Source: Hymenobacter citatus (GTDB lineage: Bacteria; Bacteroidota; Bacteroidia; Cytophagales; Hymenobacteraceae). Taken from it: a DNA stretch of 46,215 bases. This document shows, in pieces, positions 1-7,725 of this stretch. The notes below the pieces were generated by a model, which saw only the letters and a list, made by a program, of their open reading frames with translations, was not told the DNA's origin and searched no databases. The stretch's first letter is position 1, and each line of letters begins with the position of its first letter. The DNA lies in NCBI RefSeq assembly GCF_014333615.1, contig NZ_JACSCY010000025.1:1-46215 (forward strand), read 5' to 3'. The translations under genes were made by a program, and so were the position numbers.

Positions 1-40
1 GTTCTCCCCCACTTAAGAGATGATTAGCCTAAAAGTCATA

Positions 41-86
41 CCCCGGCATGAGAATGAGATGAGAAATAAATGAGAAAGCATGAAAA
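41..86 (-). promoter_or_regulatory. Response-regulator-type box, copy A
   Basis: Read on the minus strand this holds three TTCTCAT heptamers and a TTTTCAT variant at 10-11-bp spacing, followed by GCCGGGG. It matches the element at 39740-39785 in 41 of 46 positions. Heptamers repeated every 11 bp are the design of PhoB/OmpR-family boxes. In this orientation the promoter would fire leftward, out of the window, so its target gene is not visible. Regulatory function is inferred from the repeat. Confidence 0.5.
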
Positions 87-212
87 GACCTCCGACGATG
101 CCTAAAACCTGAGCCGCGGACAGTACCAGCGCTACCCGGATTACACGGGGCGCATCAAAAAGTGTGGGGTAGCCGGAGTCAGCAGCTTTTCTGCTAAGTT
201 GGAAAGCCGTGC

Positions 213-656
213 TTGTCAGCGAAGGCCATGCCCCAACCACATACAGCTTCACCTCTTGACCGCTTGGCGGTGGGCTACCAACTCAAAATATCAGCCCGCA
301 AATCAGCCCAGGGCCGGCTGGTGTTCAACCTGTTTGCCTCGCTGGCCGAGTTTGAGCGGAAACTCATTCGGGAGCGAACTCACACCGGCCTGGCTGCCGC
401 GCGGGCGCAGAGCCGCGTCGGGGGGCGCCGCCGCGAACTATCGGAAGAAGCCGAACGCACGGTCACCGTAGCTGAGACGCTTTATAAGAAACAGCAACCG
501 GGCGTCAACGAAATCGTTCAGCGCTTGCGCATCTCCAAAGTTACACTGTACAAATACCTGCGTCACCTGGGCGTCGTCATCCACAGTCACCGAAAAGCTG
601 CAGCAGCTAAGTTAACCGAGCGAGTTTTGTATCTGTTCATAGGTCAAATTCCTTAA
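213..656 (+). pseudogene. Serine recombinase remnant lacking the catalytic domain
   Basis: The second half is clearly the C-terminal part of a small serine recombinase. It has the GRLVFNLFASLAEFERKLIRERT-type helix-E region near residues 34-56, then a helix-turn-helix at about residues 95-118 (EIVQRLRISKVTLYKYL). The N-terminal catalytic domain with the active-site Ser is absent. The first 30 codons only faintly resemble the expected LDRLxR region, so the upstream end has been replaced or scrambled. It cannot catalyse strand exchange alone. Together with the decayed resolvase at 6128-6832 it brackets the recombinase and caspase-STAND genes, which suggests past mobile-element turnover. Confidence 0.6.
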
Positions 657-762
657 CGTGCTATTTATCCCGTTTTTTGAGAGGCGCCCAAGTAGGGTGG
701 GGAATATACGCGCCCGATGGGTGCGGTAGCAGCCTGCTTCGCTCATTGCGCAATTGACAAAC

Positions 763-793
763 AAGTTATGATAACGCTCACTTATCATAACTT
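763..793. repeat. Lox-like inverted repeat (12 + 7 + 12 bp)
   Basis: Two perfect 12-bp arms (AAGTTATGATAA and its complement) flank a 7-bp spacer, CGCTCAC. The arms end in TAA and TTA next to the spacer, as at XerCD and Cre core sites. The site lies about 120 bp upstream of a Cre-like tyrosine recombinase gene, so it may be its crossover site; alternatively it is an operator for that gene. Confidence 0.55.
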
Positions 794-835
794 ATATTTA
801 CCAGGCGAAAAGACCGCGTTTTTCCGGTTTTCACT

Positions 836-850
836 CCTATATAATATAGG
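836..850. promoter_or_regulatory. Small palindrome ahead of the recombinase gene
   Basis: CCTATA, TAA, TATAGG forms a perfect 6-bp inverted repeat with a 3-bp spacer, 65 bp before the recombinase start. Its position suggests the promoter or an operator. No -33/-7 Bacteroidota promoter pair could be assigned with confidence. Confidence 0.25.
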
Positions 851-915
851 TGCCGAAACAGTGGTCTGGCTAACGCTCGAAACAACTCGCCTGATCCGCC
901 CTTACAATCTATTCC

Positions 916-1980
916 ATGAGCGAAGATCTGTCTCTCGTCCCGTCGTCCAATGCTACCCAAACGGTCAGTGCCCAGTTGGCGCGGGCTTCGACTAAGGTGG
1001 CGGGCTTTCTCGAGGCCGGCCTACAGGGCGCGGCCAACACCGAGCGCGCTTACACCTCGGACCTGAAAAGCTACGTCGCCTTTTGCGAGCGGCACGGCTT
1101 GCAGGCGGTGCCCGCCGACGTGGACACCCTGACTGAGTACGTGGCCTACCTGGCCACCGAGAAGCCAGCGCCCAAACCTAGCGTTGGAGGCAGTGGGGAG
1201 AAGAAGAAACAGAAAGGCCAGCAGCCCCTGACCCGGCCCCACGCGCTGGCCACCATCCAGCGCCACCTGGCTGCCATCCGCAAAGCCCATCAGCTCGCCG
1301 GCTACCGATTGCCCGCCACCCTGGATGCCCTGAACGTGGTGATGGACGGCATTGCCCGCACCCTGGGCAAGCGCCAGGACCAGGCGCCGGCCTTCACCGT
1401 CGACGAGCTCAAGCACGCGATTCGCCGCATCGACCTGGACACGTCGGCCGGCATTCGCGACCGGGCCCTGCTGCTGCTGGGCTTCGCGGGGGCCTTCCGC
1501 CGCTCGGAACTGGTCGACCTGAACATCGAGCAGTTGGAGTTCACCGAGCGAGCCTTGCTCGTGCACCTGGCCAAGAGCAAGACCAACCAGTACGGCGCCG
1601 TCGAGGACAAGGCGATTTTCTATGCGCCCACCCTGGACTACTGCCCCGTGCGCTGTCTGCGGGCCTGGCTGAACCTGCTGGGTCGCACCACCGGGCCGCT
1701 GTTCGTGAAAATTCCCCGTACTACGCCGGGGCAGATGGCGGTGCCCTCGCAGAAGCGGCTGTCCGACATCTCGATCAACAAGTTGGTGCAAAAGCGGCTG
1801 GGGCCGGGTTACTCGGCCCACTCGCTGCGCGTGTCGTTTGTGACGGTGGCCGTGCTCAATGGGCAGTCGCACAAGGCCATTAAGAACCAGACCAAGCAGA
1901 AGACCGATGCCATGATTGAGCGCTACACCCAGCTCAACAACGTCGTGGCCTACAATGCCGCCCAGGCCTTGGGGTTGTAA
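916..1980 (+). CDS. Tyrosine recombinase, Cre-like
   Basis: A 354-aa site-specific recombinase. An N-terminal SAM-like core-binding domain covers about residues 25-150 (TERAYTSDL, then TIQRHLAAIRKAH, resembling the Cre region KTIQQHLGQLNMLH). The catalytic domain follows: Arg195 in GAFRRSEL, His302 and Arg305 in SAHSLR, and the nucleophile Tyr337 in ERYTQL. The usual second His/Trp position reads as TKQKT here. Residues 88-104 are a Lys/Gly-rich insert. Length and end layout fit stand-alone recombinases that resolve plasmid multimers or move cassettes. An inverted repeat of lox type lies at 763-793. The enzyme looks intact. Integrase versus multimer resolvase cannot be told from sequence alone. 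Confidence 0.88.
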   Translation: MSEDLSLVPSSNATQTVSAQLARASTKVAGFLEAGLQGAANTERAYTSDLKSYVAFCERHGLQAVPADVDTLTEYVAYLATEKPAPKPSVGGSGEKKKQKGQQPLTRPHALATIQRHLAAIRKAHQLAGYRLPATLDALNVVMDGIARTLGKRQDQAPAFTVDELKHAIRRIDLDTSAGIRDRALLLLGFAGAFRRSELVDLNIEQLEFTERALLVHLAKSKTNQYGAVEDKAIFYAPTLDYCPVRCLRAWLNLLGRTTGPLFVKIPRTTPGQMAVPSQKRLSDISINKLVQKRLGPGYSAHSLRVSFVTVAVLNGQSHKAIKNQTKQKTDAMIERYTQLNNVVAYNAAQALGL

Positions 1981-2395
1981 CAGGCCCGACGGTGCAAGTA
2001 GGGGTACAGGCTTTTCACTACTAGAAACTGGCCTACTATTCAGGGAAGCATACAAATGTGGTTGAGAGTACCTGAAAACTTCAAAAAGGGCCTAGCAGAT
2101 ACTTTGATTGCCGCTATGGGTTTCGGGTACCAGGTTTTGCTGGGCCAGCAGTCCGGAAGAAGCAGCAAGTAGCTGGTACCGGAAATCTTTCGTTTTTGTG
2201 CTTCATCCCTTGCGTTCCATACTAGGCGGCGAAAAAAGCAAATCAGCCTTTTAACTGCTGCCCTAATAAGGAATAGAGCAAGAGGAGGAACGAAAGCACG
2301 GGTAAGTAATTAGTTCACGTTAGCGTGGTACTGTCGATCTTGAAAGCAACTCCCCTGCTTTCTGACACTAAACTTTTAACCGACAACACACTTAA
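1981..2395. other. Gene-poor spacer between recombinase and AT-rich module
   Basis: No recognised gene is seen here. A 38-codon ORF (2056-2172, plus strand, starting MWLRVPENF) has acceptable codons but no recognisable family and may be chance. Composition changes abruptly from GC-rich to very AT-rich near 2380, marking the edge of the caspase-STAND insert. Confidence 0.4.
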
Positions 2396-2863
2396 TTATA
2401 CAATTATAACTGTAATTATATTATCGCTATTAATTACTATATTTATTTCGCTGATATATTCTACATTCAGTATATTATCTTTTTTAAAATAGTTATCTAT
2501 TTTACGTATAAGAATATCCAATTGGCTAATATTAGATTCAATACAAACATTAAATGTATTTCTACCCGAATGAATATTGTAAACAAACTTTATTCGTCCA
2601 ATTTCTCTTTTTGATTTAAATAGAAAATTGATTACATTTTTTATTTCGTTGTATGAAGCAGATAATAGTGATCCTATAACAAGATCTCTAGTAAAGCTGA
2701 CAGAATTAAAGTCATTAAAAACTAAATTAATTATATCAGTGAAGGACGACTTTACAGTTAGCCTCTCTACAGGCGTTACGCTAATTTCTCGAAGAGACGA
2801 GAACAGCTCATCATCAATTTTACCCTGTATGTACAAATACTTACTTTTTAATGCTTCGTTCAT
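2396..2863 (-). CDS. Unknown small partner of the caspase-NACHT protein
   Basis: A 155-aa protein of no recognised family, starting 30 bp after the stop of the caspase-NACHT gene on the same strand, so almost certainly in one operon. It is as AT-rich as that gene and rich in Asn, Ile and Lys, so the two were probably acquired together. No signal peptide or membrane segment is seen. The second half alternates hydrophobic and polar residues (IGRIKFVYNI, FNVCIESNI, EINIVINSDNIITVIIV), suggesting a beta-rich fold. It could be a caspase substrate or effector, an inhibitor, or a sensor subunit; the sequence does not decide. Confidence 0.7.
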   Translation of the reverse strand: MNEALKSKYLYIQGKIDDELFSSLREISVTPVERLTVKSSFTDIINLVFNDFNSVSFTRDLVIGSLLSASYNEIKNVINFLFKSKREIGRIKFVYNIHSGRNTFNVCIESNISQLDILIRKIDNYFKKDNILNVEYISEINIVINSDNIITVIIV

Positions 2864-2893
2864 CTTATTTAATTATTTTACTTTACTTTACTA

Positions 2894-5800
2894 TTATTCT
2901 GAAAAACCCACTATTAATATTTTCATTTGTTCAGATATTGTACCATCTTTTATAAATTTTACAACGGCTTCCTTAAAATTATCTTCTATTTCAAATTTTT
3001 GTTTACTCATCTCTGTTGTAATCTTTAAAACATTATTACTTTTTAGAATACGTATAGTCTTTTTATAACCAAAATTAAATTTATCAATACCTGTAAATCT
3101 AGGCTTTATAACTTTATCCTCATACTGCCTTCCTAATCTACCATTACTAAAAAACAGATGAAAGAAATCACTTAAAAATATTTTTGCCTGCTCTGATTTG
3201 CTAACATTACTGGCTTGTATTATCTTAAATGCATTATCTAGCTCATGATCATAAACACAATCAATAAAATTCGTTTCATCAATAGATGATACTTTTCTAT
3301 TTAACTTTAAATTTAATAAATGACATTTATTAAATTGAGTTTTACTATCGAAATTACAGTCCCAAAAAGTAGATAAATTGTCAATGTAAGCTTCATTAAA
3401 CGTAAGAGATTCAAAACTAAATCGAATATTTTGATCAGCATTAACGTTTATTATAGATAAATTTTCAATAATACCGTTAGAAGTTTCAAATATATCTTTG
3501 AGTAGTTTTGTATTATTAAAAACATTATTGTTAAAAAACTTATGATTTATTTCAATACATAGATTGAAGATATTAGCAATTATTTTTCTTCTTTTTTCTT
3601 CTTTAATAGTAGTATTTTTATTAATCTGATTAATAGTATCGGATATTAAAAGCAAATCATTCTCATTCCAACTAACTATTCTATTAACAATGTCATTGTT
3701 AATAGCTGAGCCAAGCCAGCAATTTTCGCTAATCATTTCAATGAAAAAGTCATTGTGATTTGTTTGATAACTTTCAAAGTTAAAAAACTTAGCAATGTAA
3801 ATGCTTTTGAATAAATCAGCAAAAAAATCGTACTTAAAACTTATATATGATCCATGGCATTTGAGAAATGGGTGAGATTTAAATGCCTCAACTGTTGTTA
3901 AATCTATTTTTCTTCCAAGCGCATCTTCAATTTCGTTTTTAAAATTTTTAATCAAAACTAATCCGCGTCGTTCTATTGCTAAGTGTATAAATAGTTTCAC
4001 TTGGTCATCAACCAGAATTTGACCGACTCTTTTTCTCTCCCTATCACAAATCCTGTATATGATATAATCGTTTTTTATGTTAGGATTCAAAGTGTTTGAA
4101 CCAAAAGAAGAAAGATCTACATCAATAGTTTCTTGGCTTGAATCAACAATTGATCTAATAATATCCAAAACATATGGGTGAAAAATATAATCATCATCAT
4201 TTTCCGGATACTTAAATTGTTCTGCAAGCTTTAATGCTTTTTGTTCTTTCGCAGGAGCATTAAAGCTTTTTTGAAAGAAACTCACCATCTGTTCCTTATT
4301 AAAAGGCTGCAACTCCACTGTCATAAATTCCCTTTTAGGATACTCTGCTTTATCCCAGAAGTATGAACGACAAGTAATAATTACTTTACCCCCTCCTAAC
4401 TCATTTGATGCTTCATCAATAGATTTAATAAATCCTTCGACAGCAAAATTTGGAATTTTTGATATCACCTCATCTAATCCATCAATAATGAGCATTATAT
4501 TGCCCGCATCTATATTCAAATTAAATATCTCCTCATTTAGTTTGTCTTGCGATAAACCATTGTAATCAAATGAGGCTGCATAAAAGTCATAAACCCTTAT
4601 TTGATCGTGATGCATTCTGCTTTTTAATAAAATATCTTTTATTTGAAGAGAATCTATAAATATAATAGATATATCAGGATTTTCTGCTATTGCATTATCT
4701 GCTATAAATTGAGCAAAAGTTGTTTTACCTACCCCTCCTGTTCCTTTCACCACTAGAATAGGCTCACTATCTTTCTTAAACCAAGTATCAATAAAATGAT
4801 TGACTTCCTCTTTATAATGGAGACCATTAAAGCTAGGTATAATAAAATTTGATATATTTAAATATTTACCACTATCATCTTGGTTTACTTTAGGTGTACA
4901 CTGCTTACGAATAAATTCATCTATATAGAAAGTATTTATAGATTTAAACTTTCTTTGAACATTAGTTTTCCTAATCAAAAGATTAGTTTGATCTTTTTCT
5001 TTTGGAAGAAAAATAATTAAATTTTTATCGCTAAAAATATCACTATGTCTTTGTTTTAAATAATTATAAGTTTGACTCTGATATATTCCTTCATACAAAT
5101 ACAAATAATAAGTTTTTGATTTTACTACTTCATCTATTTCCATAAACAGCTTAAAACCTATTTTTTTTGTTCTATCTTCAAATATCTTCACTTCATTAAA
5201 CACAGAGTTCCTTTTATATAATTTTAATATTTTTAAGAAATTATTATATCCTTTAAAATCTCTTGTATCTAAATTTTGTTTAATAGTGAATATGTATTCC
5301 CCTCCTTTATGTGCTTTCAACCTTAATGGGCCACCCTGAGGAGCCTGCAATGGGTTGTGATTAAATTCAAACTTTACTTTTTCTATTAATTCTGATATTC
5401 TGATATTCTTAGCGCTAGCATTTAGCACATGAATTATTGCCTCAGCAAATTGGCTATTTATACCATTAGGAGAATCGAATGACTGATCGAATGCAGAGGC
5501 TAAACCCCATCTTGAGCTTCTCTCAGCATACTGACCTATAGCTTTTGTAGGGTCCGTAGCTAAAATTGTTGCTGAAAAACAGCTATCAGATATCAATACA
5601 ATATGTTTACAATTAATATTATCTAGTAATGCTATTAGTGTTTCGTTTGCGATCCAAGATGTGTAATCAGTATTGCCGTCAACTGGCACCCAAAATCCTC
5701 TATATGGATCATCTATGACATATCCATGCCCTGAATAATATATTATCAAACTATCATCTGGTTTTAATAATTTTGAATATTGTTGTATATGATTCTGGAT

Positions 5801-5968
5801 GTTAATATTTGTACATTTTTCGTTATATAATTCAAATACATCTTCTTCATCAAAATCATACTTTTCTAACAGTATTTCTTTGAAATCAATAATATCTTTC
5901 ACACAATTATTTAAAACAGGATGATAATTGTATTTATCTATTCCCATCAAAAACAGTTTATTAGCCAT
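2894..5968 (-). CDS. Caspase-like peptidase fused to NACHT NTPase (STAND)
   Basis: A 1024-aa bacterial NLR-like protein. Residues 1-230 are a C14 caspase-like domain with the catalytic His81 in YYSGHG and Cys130 in SDSCFSA. Residues about 235-390 are an unassigned alpha/beta region. The NACHT ATPase follows, with Walker A GTGGVGKTT (409-417), Walker B IMLIIDGLDE (491-500), and an IITCRS sensor motif. Further helical repeats lead to a pentapeptide-like stretch near residues 870-930 and a C-terminal domain that may be a winged helix. In this class the C-terminal part senses a phage product, NACHT oligomerises, and the protease is activated to kill or arrest the cell (family knowledge; the trigger here is unknown). 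Both protease residues and both Walker motifs are present, so it looks functional. It is far more AT-rich than its surroundings, a sign of transfer. Confidence 0.88.
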   Translation of the reverse strand: MANKLFLMGIDKYNYHPVLNNCVKDIIDFKEILLEKYDFDEEDVFELYNEKCTNINIQNHIQQYSKLLKPDDSLIIYYSGHGYVIDDPYRGFWVPVDGNTDYTSWIANETLIALLDNINCKHIVLISDSCFSATILATDPTKAIGQYAERSSRWGLASAFDQSFDSPNGINSQFAEAIIHVLNASAKNIRISELIEKVKFEFNHNPLQAPQGGPLRLKAHKGGEYIFTIKQNLDTRDFKGYNNFLKILKLYKRNSVFNEVKIFEDRTKKIGFKLFMEIDEVVKSKTYYLYLYEGIYQSQTYNYLKQRHSDIFSDKNLIIFLPKEKDQTNLLIRKTNVQRKFKSINTFYIDEFIRKQCTPKVNQDDSGKYLNISNFIIPSFNGLHYKEEVNHFIDTWFKKDSEPILVVKGTGGVGKTTFAQFIADNAIAENPDISIIFIDSLQIKDILLKSRMHHDQIRVYDFYAASFDYNGLSQDKLNEEIFNLNIDAGNIMLIIDGLDEVISKIPNFAVEGFIKSIDEASNELGGGKVIITCRSYFWDKAEYPKREFMTVELQPFNKEQMVSFFQKSFNAPAKEQKALKLAEQFKYPENDDDYIFHPYVLDIIRSIVDSSQETIDVDLSSFGSNTLNPNIKNDYIIYRICDRERKRVGQILVDDQVKLFIHLAIERRGLVLIKNFKNEIEDALGRKIDLTTVEAFKSHPFLKCHGSYISFKYDFFADLFKSIYIAKFFNFESYQTNHNDFFIEMISENCWLGSAINNDIVNRIVSWNENDLLLISDTINQINKNTTIKEEKRRKIIANIFNLCIEINHKFFNNNVFNNTKLLKDIFETSNGIIENLSIINVNADQNIRFSFESLTFNEAYIDNLSTFWDCNFDSKTQFNKCHLLNLKLNRKVSSIDETNFIDCVYDHELDNAFKIIQASNVSKSEQAKIFLSDFFHLFFSNGRLGRQYEDKVIKPRFTGIDKFNFGYKKTIRILKSNNVLKITTEMSKQKFEIEDNFKEAVVKFIKDGTISEQMKILIVGFSE

Positions 5969-6127
5969 TTTTTTAAATTAAATTATTTGCTATTATGAAA
6001 ATAAAACGACTTTATCTTATATACAATAAGTTAAAGCCTGGCTTTACAAAAAAAATAACATTCAAAAACAGCTTTATTAAATATAAACATATTTAAATTA
6101 ATAAACATTATATTAATATCACAGTAG
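5969..6127. promoter_or_regulatory. AT-rich leader of the caspase-STAND operon
   Basis: About 160 bp of extremely AT-rich DNA separates the caspase-NACHT start from the tail of the resolvase gene. It should hold the promoter of the two-gene operon. No operator or clear promoter boxes were recognised. Composition returns to GC-rich at about 6170, which marks the right edge of the insert. Confidence 0.35.
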
Positions 6128-6832
6128 CTAAATATACAATAATAGTGTTCTACAGCTGCTGAAGAGCATAGTATCATTCCTACACATTGAATTGCGTTGG
6201 CGCTGCACAGATTTTGCGCTAAATATACAGCCTCGTCGCGTACGTAACCCTAACCTGTTCAACTCCTCTGCCATCCGCCGCAGCGTATAGGCCTGGCCCG
6301 GTGCTTGACTCCAAAGTGCTACCAACGCCCCTGCAACCCGGTTAGCCTCCGCTTGCCTCGCATTCTGCTGCTGGACAGTGCGCCCTTTCTGCCGGCCTTC
6401 TGCCGGCAGGTTCGCTACCGTACCCAGGGCTTCCCCTCGTGCTTTCTTCGCCGCTAAGGCCTCCGTAATGCATTTGCTAATCAGCTCGCGCTCGTGCTGG
6501 GCCATCATGCCTTTCGTCAACGTATTCAGCTCCGGCATATCCATGGCCACAAAGGACACGTCCAACTGCAACACATATGCCGCATCCGGGCTCATCCTGT
6601 CTAGCTTAGCAATGCTGCTCATTGCTCCGCGCTGCCGGCACTCGGCCATGGCGGCCGCGAATTGCGGCCGCTGGTTGTTCTTGCCACTCTCCACCTCCCG
6701 GAAGTGCGCTACAATAGCGGCCGGATCTAGGGCATAGGCAAGCACAGCTGCTTCCTGGGCTTCGAGCCCTAAACCGGATTGCCCTTGGCGAGCGGTGCTG
6801 ACCCAGCGATACGCCACGTAAAGCATAAGCAA
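6128..6832 (-). CDS. Serine resolvase, probably inactive
   Basis: A 234-aa small serine recombinase with recognisable domains: VSTARQGQSGLGLEAQ around the nucleophile Ser12, AKLDRMSPD, AMDMPELNTLT, HERELIS and a C-terminal helix-turn-helix (RRMAEELNRLGLRTRRG). Several catalytic features are damaged. The conserved Arg two residues before Ser is Trp (YRWVS instead of YYRVS). The second Arg of the LDRLxRD motif is Pro. The helix-E entry is shortened (LNTLTKGMMAQHERE). The last 20 residues are unlike the family. It is probably a decayed Tn3-type or invertase-type resolvase. It adjoins the long inverted repeat at 6869-7065. Confidence 0.65.
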   Translation of the reverse strand: MLMLYVAYRWVSTARQGQSGLGLEAQEAAVLAYALDPAAIVAHFREVESGKNNQRPQFAAAMAECRQRGAMSSIAKLDRMSPDAAYVLQLDVSFVAMDMPELNTLTKGMMAQHERELISKCITEALAAKKARGEALGTVANLPAEGRQKGRTVQQQNARQAEANRVAGALVALWSQAPGQAYTLRRMAEELNRLGLRTRRGCIFSAKSVQRQRNSMCRNDTMLFSSCRTLLLYI

Positions 6833-6868
6833 AGCGCTTGGAATAGAAGCGCCCGGCCAAGATAATCG

Positions 6869-7065
6869 GTTTGTGACGTTCCAGAAACAGATGTGGCTGA
6901 TGCAGAACGCTTGAATTGGCGCTCCATTTGACCACCGGGCGCGTTAACTTGTCCGAATGGCCCATTGGGGAGCCTTTTTGGCACTTAGATGTGGGCTTTC
7001 TCGCTCCGAGAATCAGTTTATGAGAGTTCTGCAACAGTCACAGATCTTCCTAGAACGTCACAAAC
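6869..7065. repeat. Imperfect 40-bp inverted repeat beside the resolvase gene
   Basis: Arms 6869-6908 and 7026-7065 have equal length. Their outer 13 bp (GTTTGTGACGTTC) and inner 8 bp (TGCAGAAC) are exact complements, with partial matches between. They flank 117 bp with no recognised gene. The arm length suits Tn3-type terminal repeats or a resolvase res site, but the expected GGGG start of Tn3 ends is missing. Confidence 0.5.
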
Positions 7066-7183
7066 GGCTCAACTGGGTTGTAGCGCCTGGCTATCCTCTT
7101 ATTTATTCTAGCTGCGAAGGCTCCGGAAAATCTACCAACTCTCGTAGGGGCACGTCGAAGGCTCTGGCCAACGACACCAATAT

Positions 7184-7465
7184 GGCCTTCTTATAGCAGC
7201 GGGGAGATAAAGTTACTCTAAGCAATCAGCAGGCAGGCCCATAAAGTCACAACTTATTGGTATACTACTGATTGCAGCACGTCAAGTCCAATAATTTCGC
7301 AAATAGGGTTCAATAAGACGGTTCAGAAAAAATAGGCACTTTGCTTTTTGAACCATATAGATGCTGTAGTTCAAAATAAAGTTCTATTATCGACTTCAAT
7401 TAATACTATTGATGGTTTACAAAGTCCTTAGAGTAACTTTATCCCCCCGCTGCTATAAGAAGGCC
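7184..7465. mobile_element. MITE-like element, 282 bp
   Basis: The ends are 39-bp inverted repeats with a single mismatch: 7184-7222 begins GGCCTTCTTATAGCAGCGGG and 7427-7465 ends in its complement. The flanking trinucleotide TAT occurs on both sides (7181-7183 and 7466-7468), a plausible 3-bp target duplication. The interior holds no ORF, so it is non-autonomous. The long repeats and the 3-bp duplication recall IS5-type elements, but no transposase is present to confirm this. Confidence 0.7.
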
Positions 7466-7468
7466 TAT

Positions 7469-7725
7469 TTATCGACCAAACGCCCGAACCAGAGTCCCAG
7501 TTGAATGCTATTGTCTATACAGCCCTCACGCGCACGCGGGAAAACCTCATTGTCCTAAACAATCATCCTCGCTATGTAGAGTTCGGGCAACGGTTGCCCA
7601 AGCATTGGATAAGCAGCAGTAGGCAGGTAGCCGACCTTATCTGCCGCTCGCGTCCAACCGCTTCTGCAGCGAATGCAGGGCTGGCAGCGGCCCTGCGTCA
7701 GGTGTATCCCAGGCGTTTATCGTAG
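7469..7725 (+). pseudogene. Helicase C-terminal scrap
   Basis: Directly right of the MITE the plus strand encodes QLNAIVYTALTRTRENLIVL (about 7495-7554), which is motif VI of superfamily 1 helicases (UvrD/RecD C-terminal domain). No motifs I to V are found upstream. The coding frame breaks at or before the MITE, and the last third overlaps the convergent helicase pseudogene. It is a remnant of a second helicase gene, cut by element insertion and rearrangement. Confidence 0.4.

Noticed and set aside
13..252. Minus-strand 79-aa open frame with a hydrophobic stretch
   Set aside because: It overlaps the regulatory box and the recombinase remnant and has no recognisable family or start context; probably chance.
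1021..2055. Long minus-strand open frame of 344 aa
   Set aside because: It is the shadow of the tyrosine recombinase gene; the composition is unlike a real protein and the plus strand carries all catalytic motifs.
6957..7196. 79-aa plus-strand frame containing SSCEGSGKSTN, which looks like a Walker A loop
   Set aside because: No other ATPase motif follows; it runs through the inverted repeat and into the MITE end, so it is not a coherent gene.
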